DNA of 5,419 nt from assembly GCA_003248565.1 (NCBI GenBank), contig QFOV01000229.1:1-5419 (forward strand), read 5' to 3'. This DNA is from Stenotrophomonas sp. (lineage in GTDB: Bacteria > Pseudomonadota > Gammaproteobacteria > Xanthomonadales > Xanthomonadaceae). Each line of letters begins with the position of its first letter. Positions within the stretch are counted from its first letter, which is position 1. Shown piece by piece: positions 1 to 5,419 of the stretch. Both the position numbers and the translations under genes were made by a program. The notes under the pieces were generated by a model. That model saw only the letters and a program-made list of their open reading frames with translations. It was not told the origin of the DNA and made no database searches.

Positions 1-450
1 CATCGTGCACAGGCCGATCACCAGCGCGACCACGCCGATATGCACGTCAAGGAAGGCCAGGCCGACGCCGATCGCCATCGCATCGATGCTGGTGGCGAAG
101 CCGGTCACGGCAAGCGTCCAGAAACTCTTGTGCTGCTCGCCTGCGTCGTCATCACCGTCGCCTTCGGTTTCATCATCAGGCTTCAGGCCGGCGATGATCA
201 TGTGTGCACCGAGTACCCCGAGCAGGCCGAACGCGATCCAGTGATCGAAGGCCTGCACGTACTGCGACGCGGCGCGGCCCAGCAGCCAGCCTATGATCGG
301 CGTGATTGCCTCGATGACGCCGAAGATCAAGCCTGCGCGTAGTGCATCAAGCAGGCGTGGCTTGCGCATCGCTGCGCCCTTGCCAACCGCTGCGGCGAAG
401 GCGTCGGTGGACATGGCGAAACCGATCAGAACAATGGAAATGGGAGACAT
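1..450 (-). CDS. mntP: Manganese efflux pump MntP, N-terminal 150 residues (3' end outside window)
   Basis: MntP is an inner-membrane exporter that removes excess Mn2+ from the cytoplasm. The visible part opens with MSPISIVLIGFAMSTDAFAA and has two similar halves, as expected for this family. The first half carries the DAFAAAVGKG motif with Asp16, plus Glu47 in a later helix. The second carries SIDAMAIGVG with Asp123. These acidic membrane residues match the family's metal-handling positions. Hydrophobic helices lie at about 3-22, 36-58, 70-89, 110-131 and 135-150. Between the halves is a very acidic loop (about 91-105, Asp/Glu-rich). Family members are about 190 residues, so roughly 40 are missing at the window edge. 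The ATG at 448-450 is chosen because the protein begins there exactly as known MntP does. No strong Shine-Dalgarno sequence precedes it, which fits riboswitch-controlled translation. A manganese riboswitch lies directly upstream. Confidence 0.95.
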   Translation of the reverse strand, partial: MSPISIVLIGFAMSTDAFAAAVGKGAAMRKPRLLDALRAGLIFGVIEAITPIIGWLLGRAASQYVQAFDHWIAFGLLGVLGAHMIIAGLKPDDETEGDGDDDAGEQHKSFWTLAVTGFATSIDAMAIGVGLAFLDVHIGVVALVIGLCTM

Positions 451-478
451 CAGGACTACCGGGTCGGGCGGACACAAA

Positions 479-519
479 CGGCATGCGTCGCGCCCAACCG
501 TAGTTGCGCACGCATGCCG
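479..519 (-). promoter_or_regulatory. Expression-platform hairpin between the Mn riboswitch and mntP
   Basis: Read on the minus strand, cggcatgcgt (519-510) pairs perfectly with acgcatgccg (488-479). Inside the loop, gcgcaac can pair further with gttgggcgc with a small bulge, giving a long, very stable stem. It is followed by UUUGUGUC, a poor U-tract, about 28 nt before the mntP start codon. The 5' arm overlaps the predicted closing strand of the aptamer (518-521) by two bases, so the two structures could compete. It may be a weak intrinsic terminator or a structure that controls access to the start region. Because it is a palindrome it also folds on the plus strand, but there it would lie upstream of the chemoreceptor promoter. 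Confidence 0.65.
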
Positions 520-624
520 CTGGTCTCGCCAACCGGGTCTGGCTGCCCACACCACGGCGCACTGGCCGAGTATGTTGATGTGGGCGCTTCCAATGCTGGA
601 AGCAGGCTACTCCCCAAGGGAGCG
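518..624 (-). promoter_or_regulatory. yybP-ykoY manganese riboswitch (aptamer) controlling mntP
   Basis: The mntP leader contains the hallmark loops of the yybP-ykoY class, which binds Mn2+ and in proteobacteria turns on mntP. On the minus strand these are GGGGAGTAGC (615-606), CATCAACATACTCGG (near 579-563) and GGCGAGACC (530-522). The helices are visible as perfect complements: 586-592 with 597-603 (7 bp, 4-nt loop), 545-551 with 579-585 (7 bp), and 528-531 with 540-543. A short closing helix can form between 621-624 and 518-521. The element starts right at the predicted transcription start and sits immediately upstream of the hairpin and the mntP start. This arrangement of conserved loops, helices and target gene makes the call strong, although no covariance search was run. 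Confidence 0.92.
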
Positions 625-627
625 CCG

Positions 628-636
628 ATTCTAGCA
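628..636 (-). promoter_or_regulatory. Extended -10 promoter of the mntP riboswitch transcript
   Basis: On the minus strand the sequence TGCTAGAAT (636-628) gives a TAGAAT -10 hexamer with five of six consensus bases and a TGn extension. It is followed after about 6-7 nt by the first base of the riboswitch, so the start of transcription falls near 621-622. A -35 element is poor (TTCGTT, with about 18 nt spacing), which is usual for extended -10 promoters. It is assigned from sequence and position only. Confidence 0.6.
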
Positions 637-768
637 TGGCCTCCGAATCTGAACGAACAGCCCCGGGATGCCAGCCCGACTGCGGAACTGAAATATCACT
701 GTCATGGATGCATGGCTTGATACGCGCGCACGGCTGGCGCAGCGGGGGAATTTCCTGCAAATCAGCAC

Positions 769-795
769 TCAAGAAACCTGATATGCGGCCGATTT
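769..795 (+). promoter_or_regulatory. Sigma-28 (FliA)-type flagellar promoter for the chemoreceptor
   Basis: TCAAG at 769-773 is followed after 14 nt by GCCGATTT at 788-795. The sigma-28 consensus is TAAAG, 14 nt, GCCGATAA, so four of five and six of eight positions match with the exact spacing. Transcription would start near 801-803, giving a leader of about 20 nt that contains the GGAG ribosome-binding site. Sigma-28 commonly drives late flagellar and chemotaxis genes, including orphan receptors, which fits the downstream gene. Confidence 0.7.
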
Positions 796-823
796 CGAGG
801 CATCTCTACGCCCGGAGTGCGGC

Positions 824-3298
824 ATGAAGTTCCCCCTTGGTATCGCCCAGAAACTGCGTCTGAGCCTGCTGGCGCTGGTGGTCGGCCTGCTCGTCATCGG
901 CTCGGCCTATGCCTGGCTCAGTGTTGGCATGCGTGGTGCCGACCAGCGGCTGCAGAGTTACCAGCAGGATGCGGCGCAGCTGGAGGCGCTGGTGGCTGCG
1001 TTTGCCGAGGCGCGCCGCGCCCAGGCCGAGTATGCCATGTCGTTCTCGGCCGTCGCCGGGCAGGCATTTGTGGCCGCCAATGGCCGTCTGCAGGCGCTGC
1101 TGGCCACGGACAGGAAGGGCGTGGGTTGGGAGCAGGCATTGCGCGCGCCCCTGCTTGACTATGTCCAGTCCGGTCAGGCACTGGATCAGCGCATCACGGA
1201 ACTTGGCCACGATGCCGACAGCGGCATGCAGGGCCAGCTGCGCAACGCCGTGCACGAAGTGGAGAACCTGATCGGCGAACATCCCGATGCGGCCTTGCAG
1301 GTGTCGATGCTGACCATGCGCCGCTACGAGAAGGACTTCATCCTGCGCCGTGAGCAGAAGTACGCGGACGAACTGGGTGCGCAGGTGATGCCCTTCGAGC
1401 TGCTGCTGCAGGCAGCGCGCATGCCGGACGGCAGCAAGCAGCAGGTACGCGATGCGATGCAGCGCTACCAGGAGGCATTCCTGTCCTATGCAGCGGCGCG
1501 CTACGGGGCCGACAGCGAGACCCAGGCGATGGACGACCTTGCCGCCAAGGCCTTGCCGGTACTGACCCGTTTGCAGCAGGCACAGCGCGCCAGCCTGGCC
1601 AAGCAGCGCGACGAACAGGCCGCAGCGCGGCGTTGGATGGATGCCGCCTTCGCTGCCACCGTGCTGGTGGTGGGCTTGTTGCTGGTCAGTCTGTTGCTGT
1701 TGCTGCTGCGAGCGGTGGAACGGCCGCTGGCTGACGCGGCGGCGTTCGCCCGCGCCATTGCCGACGATGATCTGGACGGCCAATTGGTGGTGCGCAACGC
1801 GCATGACGAGATTGGTCGGTTGGCGGCGGCGCTGATGCAGATGCAGTCCAGCCTGCGCGAGCGCATTGCCGGCGAGCGCCTGGCGGCGGGCGCCAATCAG
1901 CGGGTACGCCAGGCATTGGACGTGGCCAGCGCTGCGGTGCTGGTGACGGATGCCACAGGCCGCGTGGTCTATGCCAATTCGGCGTTGCAGCAGGCATTCG
2001 CCGAGGCCGGGATCGAAGGAGCGGCCGAGGTGGGCAGCGAGGTGGCCGAACTCGGGCCGGCAGTTGCCGCACTCATGCGGGCTGCCTTCGAGCAGAGCAT
2101 GGCGATGGACGCGGAGGTGGAGCTGGGCAACAGCGGCTTCCTGCTGCGGGCCAGCCCGGTGCTGGAAGCTGATCGGGTACTTGGCCTGGTGATGGAATGG
2201 CAGGACCGACGGCTTGAGCGGGTGATCGTCAACGAAGTGGCCGCGGTGGTCGCGGCCGCGACCGCCGGTGACCTGCAGGGACGCATCGTGCTGGCCGACA
2301 AGCAGGGCTTCGTGCTGCAGCTGGGCGAGCGCATCAACTCCCTGCTGGACAGCGTGCAGGCGCAGGTGGGCGATGCGACGCGGGTGATCGGCCACTTCGC
2401 CCACGGTGACCTGAGTGCGCGCATGCGCGGCGACGGCCAGGGCATCTACGCACGCCTGCGGCAAGGGCTGGAGGAGGCCATGCAGCAGGTCGGCGGCATC
2501 GTCGCCCGCATCCAGCAGTCGGCGGGCAGCGTGCAGGCAGCGGTGGGCGACATGGCCAGTGGTACCGCCGACCTGTCCGGGCGCGTGGAACAGCAGGTGG
2601 GTGACGTGCAGGAGGCGTTGCAGCGGGTGCGCTCGGTGGCCGGTGAGGCGCGCGAGAATGCCGGTAGTGCGCGCGAGAGTGCGCTGGTGTCGGCGCAGGC
2701 CAGCGATGCGGCCGAACGCGGGCGCCAGGCCACGGCGGCCGCGATCACTGGCATGGACCAGCTGCGGGCGTCTTCACGGCACATCCGTGAGATCGTCGCC
2801 ACCGTCGACAGCCTGTCGTTCCAGACCAATCTGCTGGCACTGAACGCTGCGGTCGAGGCCGCGCGGGCCGGCAGCCACGGGCGTGGCTTCGCGGTGGTGG
2901 CCAACGAGGTACGCCAGCTGGCGCAGCGCTCGGCGGAGGCGTCCAAGCAGATCCGCGGCCTGATCGACGCATCGCTGCGGCAGGTGGAGGAAGGCGCGCG
3001 GCTGGCTGACAGCAGCGGAGCGGCGATGCAGGACATCGGTGGTCGGGTGGCGCAGGTGGCCAGCGCGCTGGAGCGGATCGATGCAGGCTCGGCGCGGCAG
3101 GTCAGCGCGGTGGATGATGTGGAGCGCCTGTTGCGACGCATCGGTGAAGGCACCCGCCAGAGTGGCGAGGTCGCACGCGCCTCATCGCATGCCGCGCAGG
3201 CGATGCGCGAGCAGACGCAGGAGCTGGCCGCAGCGGCGGAAGTGTTCGTGGTCGATGCGACGGCGGCAGCGGAGCCGGTGCTGCAGCGCTTGGCATGA
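824..3298 (+). CDS. Methyl-accepting chemotaxis protein with HBM-like periplasmic sensor, HAMP, PAS and extra HAMP-like units
   Basis: This is an inner-membrane chemoreceptor expected to signal to CheA/CheW. The 824-residue order is: short cytoplasmic start; TM1 (about 12-33); an all-helical periplasmic region of about 237 residues with MRRYEKDFILR at 165-175, typical of HBM sensors; TM2 (about 272-295); HAMP (about 296-349); a PAS-like domain (about 355-462, with VLVTDATGRVVYANSA at 372-387); two HAMP-like repeats around AGDLQGRI (481-488) and HGDLSARM (527-534); and the signalling coiled coil. The hairpin tip (about 664-698) keeps SFQTNLLALNAAVEAARAG, including Glu678 and Arg681. The C-terminus ends EPVLQRLA with no CheR-binding pentapeptide. 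The usual Glu/Gln-rich methylation stretch near 585-605 is poorly matched. GGAG at 814-817 lies 6 nt before the ATG. The gene stands alone behind a sigma-28 promoter and converges on the regulator gene. The ligand is unknown. Confidence 0.93.
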   Translation: MKFPLGIAQKLRLSLLALVVGLLVIGSAYAWLSVGMRGADQRLQSYQQDAAQLEALVAAFAEARRAQAEYAMSFSAVAGQAFVAANGRLQALLATDRKGVGWEQALRAPLLDYVQSGQALDQRITELGHDADSGMQGQLRNAVHEVENLIGEHPDAALQVSMLTMRRYEKDFILRREQKYADELGAQVMPFELLLQAARMPDGSKQQVRDAMQRYQEAFLSYAAARYGADSETQAMDDLAAKALPVLTRLQQAQRASLAKQRDEQAAARRWMDAAFAATVLVVGLLLVSLLLLLLRAVERPLADAAAFARAIADDDLDGQLVVRNAHDEIGRLAAALMQMQSSLRERIAGERLAAGANQRVRQALDVASAAVLVTDATGRVVYANSALQQAFAEAGIEGAAEVGSEVAELGPAVAALMRAAFEQSMAMDAEVELGNSGFLLRASPVLEADRVLGLVMEWQDRRLERVIVNEVAAVVAAATAGDLQGRIVLADKQGFVLQLGERINSLLDSVQAQVGDATRVIGHFAHGDLSARMRGDGQGIYARLRQGLEEAMQQVGGIVARIQQSAGSVQAAVGDMASGTADLSGRVEQQVGDVQEALQRVRSVAGEARENAGSARESALVSAQASDAAERGRQATAAAITGMDQLRASSRHIREIVATVDSLSFQTNLLALNAAVEAARAGSHGRGFAVVANEVRQLAQRSAEASKQIRGLIDASLRQVEEGARLADSSGAAMQDIGGRVAQVASALERIDAGSARQVSAVDDVERLLRRIGEGTRQSGEVARASSHAAQAMREQTQELAAAAEVFVVDATAAAEPVLQRLA

Positions 3299-3300
3299 GC

Positions 3301-3354
3301 TGCAGCTCCCTCCCTTGCGCAACGCGCGGGGGAGGGTTGGGGAGGGGTGCTTTT
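3301..3354 (+). repeat. G/C-rich palindromic intergenic repeat, copy 1
   Basis: It starts two bases after the chemoreceptor stop codon. The arms CCCTCCC (3308-3314) and GGGAGGG (3330-3336) enclose a TTGCGCAACGCGC loop that can itself pair. A tail of TTGGGGAGGGG follows, then TTTT at 3351-3354. The T-run and placement suggest it may help end chemoreceptor transcription, although the tail between stem and T-run is not that of a classical terminator. Similar mobile-looking palindromes are widespread between genes of xanthomonads and other proteobacteria. It is a near copy of the unit at 3441-3495. Confidence 0.8.
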
Positions 3355-3395
3355 CGCGGGCAAGCCAGAGAACGCGTAAAGGCAACAACCAAAGT

Positions 3396-3440
3396 CACCC
3401 CCTCCCAACCTCCCCCTTGGCTACGCCAAAGGGGAGGGGC
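3396..3440 (-). repeat. Inverted copy of the palindromic intergenic repeat (copy 2)
   Basis: Read on the minus strand it has the same plan as its neighbours: a CCCTCCCC arm, a loop, GGGGGAGG, and a TTGGGAGGGGG tail. The head differs, with TTTGGCGTAGCCAAG replacing the GCGCAACGCGC loop, so it is a divergent subtype. Arms 3409-3420 and 3426-3437 pair over 12 bp with one mismatch around a 5-nt loop. With its opposite orientation it makes the cluster able to fold on either strand between two converging genes. Confidence 0.75.
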
Positions 3441-3495
3441 TGGAGCTCCCTCCCTTGCGCAACGCGCAGAGGAGGGTTGGGGAGGGGGGGCTTTT
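3441..3495 (+). repeat. G/C-rich palindromic intergenic repeat, copy 3
   Basis: This unit lies exactly 140 nt downstream of copy 1 in the same orientation. It differs at only about five positions plus one inserted base over about 54 nt. A 24-nt stretch (3444-3467) is identical to 3304-3327. It keeps the GGAGGGTTGGGGAGGGG tail and ends with TTTT at 3492-3495. Two changes in the stem (A at 3468 and 3470) shorten its pairing. The region from here to the regulator stop at 3529 holds a short GCGCT/AGCGC inverted pair (3497-3501 with 3514-3518 or nearby) and nothing else that I recognise. Confidence 0.8.
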
Positions 3496-3528
3496 AGCGC
3501 TCAGCCGCAGGCAAGCGCCAGCGACAAC

Positions 3529-4194
3529 TCAATCTTCTTCCGGCGGCAGCACGATGGCGTCGTCGTCGATCGCCAGCTTGCCGGCCATCAGCACCGCCTG
3601 GGTGCGGTTGGTGACGCCGAGCTTGCGCAGGATGGCGGTGACGTGGGCCTTGATGGTGGCCTCGGAAACGCCCAGGTCATAGGCGATCTGCTTGTTCAGC
3701 CGGCCTACGCCGAGCATCTGCAGCACGCGGAACTGCTGCGGGGTCAGTTCGCGCAGGCGCTGGCCGACTTCGCGTTCCTCATTCGGGGTCGGCGGCACGT
3801 TGTGCGCCTCGGCCGGTGCCCAGCGCTCGCCATCGAGGATGGTGCCCAGCGCATGGCCGATGGTGTCCGAATCGGCGGATTTTGGAATGAAGCCAAATGC
3901 GCCATGGTCCAGTGCGCGTCGCATCACCGTCGCTTCTTCGCGTGCGGATACCACCACGATGGGCAGCTGCGGATGCAGCGAACGCAGGTGCACCAGCGCA
4001 TTGAAGCCTTGTGCGCCGGGCATGTTGAGGTCCATCAGCACCAGGTCGGCATCGGGGTGTTGTTCGGCCAGTGCGTACAGTGCTTCGACGCTGTCGGCCT
4101 CCATCAGCTGCACGCCGGGAATGACGCGTTGCACCGCGCCCTTGAGGGCTTCGCGGAACAGCGGATGGTCATCGGCAATGAGGAGGGTAGGCAT
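3529..4194 (-). CDS. NarL/LuxR-family response regulator, CrbR/ErdR-like
   Basis: A 221-residue two-component regulator with a receiver domain and a DNA-binding helix-turn-helix. The receiver (about 1-120) has the acidic pair Asp8-Asp9 in LLIADDHPLFREAL, the phosphoacceptor Asp55 in LVLMDLNMPG, Ser83 and Lys105. All the residues needed for phosphorylation are present. The LuxR-type HTH spans about 149-205 (LTPQQFRVLQML through KLGVTNRTQAVLMA). The tail is acidic (LPPEED). The start at 4192-4194 is chosen because the receiver fold begins there. The frame is open upstream to 4299, but those 35 residues look non-coding and cross a palindrome. The Shine-Dalgarno sequence is weak (GGA about 8 nt upstream). 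It follows acs on the same strand. CrbR/ErdR proteins regulate acs in Vibrio and Pseudomonas, so an acetate-responsive role is inferred. No partner kinase is in the window. Confidence 0.92.
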   Translation of the reverse strand: MPTLLIADDHPLFREALKGAVQRVIPGVQLMEADSVEALYALAEQHPDADLVLMDLNMPGAQGFNALVHLRSLHPQLPIVVVSAREEATVMRRALDHGAFGFIPKSADSDTIGHALGTILDGERWAPAEAHNVPPTPNEEREVGQRLRELTPQQFRVLQMLGVGRLNKQIAYDLGVSEATIKAHVTAILRKLGVTNRTQAVLMAGKLAIDDDAIVLPPEED

Positions 4195-4215
4195 ATGCGA
4201 TCCAATGCTGAAGTA

Positions 4216-4232
4216 AGGGGCGTGACGCCCTT
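4216..4232 (-). other. Small hairpin in the leader of the response regulator gene
   Basis: GGGCG (4218-4222) and CGCCC (4226-4230) pair around a 3-nt loop, with one G-U and one A-U pair extending the stem to 7 bp. It lies about 22 nt before the regulator start codon. On the minus strand it is followed by CTTACTT, which is not a convincing U-tract. It could be an acs terminator remnant, a leader structure affecting translation, or chance in GC-rich DNA. Confidence 0.3.
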
Positions 4233-4290
4233 CCGGTGAAACAGGATACCGGCTGCGACGCTGATCCACGCCCTCCACATGGACCGACAG

Positions 4291-4312
4291 CCGGGGCACC
4301 GTGGTGCCCCGG
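4291..4312 (-). terminator. Perfect palindrome after acs, possible terminator or repeat
   Basis: CCGGGGCACC and GGTGCCCCGG are perfect complements separated by two bases, so about 8 bp can pair around a 6-nt loop. It begins 11 nt after the acs stop codon (4324-4326). No T-run follows on either strand, so it is not a standard intrinsic terminator. It may stabilise the acs 3' end, attenuate read-through into the regulator gene, or be a small REP-like element. It lacks the GTAG end typical of Stenotrophomonas SMAG repeats. Confidence 0.45.
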
Positions 4313-4323
4313 GCAGTTACCGC

Positions 4324-5419
<1,096 letters not shown>

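Noticed and set aside
347..772. A minus-strand frame of 141 codons upstream of and overlapping mntP
   Set aside because: It runs through the riboswitch, hairpin and promoter, which explain this sequence better, and its translation is Arg/His/Pro-rich with no domain.
806..2464. A 552-codon open frame antisense to the chemoreceptor
   Set aside because: It is rich in His, Gln, Arg and Ala with no recognisable domain, typical of a shadow frame opposite a GC-rich gene. The plus-strand frame is a clear full-length receptor with its own ribosome-binding site and promoter.
2446..3408. A 320-codon antisense frame covering the receptor's signalling domain and the repeat region
   Set aside because: It has low-complexity Ala/Ser/Arg/Cys composition, runs through the intergenic repeat, and directly opposes a highly conserved coding region.
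3301..3495. CRISPR array
   Set aside because: Only two direct copies exist at a 140-nt interval with an inverted copy between, and the units are palindromic G/C-rich elements; spacing and number do not fit a CRISPR array.
3295..4239. A 314-codon plus-strand frame crossing the repeats and the response regulator
   Set aside because: It begins inside the receptor's end, translates palindromic repeats, and lies opposite a response regulator with all catalytic residues. It is a shadow frame.
4195..4299. N-terminal extension of the response regulator to an upstream ATG
   Set aside because: The extra 35 residues precede the normal receiver start (MPTLLIADDHP), resemble no known domain and span intergenic hairpins.
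4261..4320. SMAG/REP-type element in the acs-regulator spacer
   Set aside because: The palindrome is perfect but lacks the GTAG terminal tetranucleotide and the paired, opposed arrangement expected of Stenotrophomonas SMAG repeats, so only a generic palindrome is reported.

Overview
The window is GC-rich DNA that looks like a xanthomonad gammaproteobacterium, most likely Stenotrophomonas or a close Xanthomonas relative. This assignment rests on the character of the MntP and acetyl-CoA synthetase proteins, the strong GC bias in third codon positions, and the intergenic CCCTCCC/GGGAGGG palindromes. It was made by reading the sequence, without a database search.

Layout. Positions 1-450 (minus strand) hold the first 150 codons of mntP, the manganese exporter; its 3' end lies outside the window. 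The 373-nt gap 451-823 separates two divergent genes. Its mntP-proximal half carries a well-supported yybP-ykoY manganese riboswitch (518-624), a strong hairpin between aptamer and start codon (479-519), and an extended -10 promoter (628-636). Its other end carries a flagellar-type sigma-28 promoter (769-795) for the next gene. I see nothing clear in about 640-768. Positions 824-3298 (plus strand) encode an 824-residue chemoreceptor: periplasmic HBM-like sensor, HAMP, PAS, two more HAMP-like units and an MCP signalling hairpin. The convergent gap 3299-3528 holds two direct copies and one inverted copy of a G/C-rich palindromic repeat. Positions 3529-4194 (minus strand) encode a NarL/LuxR-family response regulator resembling CrbR/ErdR. 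The 129-nt spacer 4195-4323 contains a perfect palindrome just after the next gene's stop. Positions 4324-5419 (minus strand) hold the C-terminal 364 residues of acetyl-CoA synthetase (acs); its N-terminal part lies outside.

How the parts may work together. acs followed by a CrbR/ErdR-like regulator suggests an acetate-assimilation locus, because CrbS/CrbR (MxtR/ErdR) systems are known to control acs in other gammaproteobacteria. The neighbouring receptor has a periplasmic region of the size and motif type of HBM sensors, some of which bind TCA-cycle acids and acetate. An acetate or organic-acid taxis link is therefore a reasonable, untested idea. The mntP module looks like an independent manganese-homeostasis unit. 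All the protein families here are known. The points most worth a second look are the regulatory elements and the receptor architecture.
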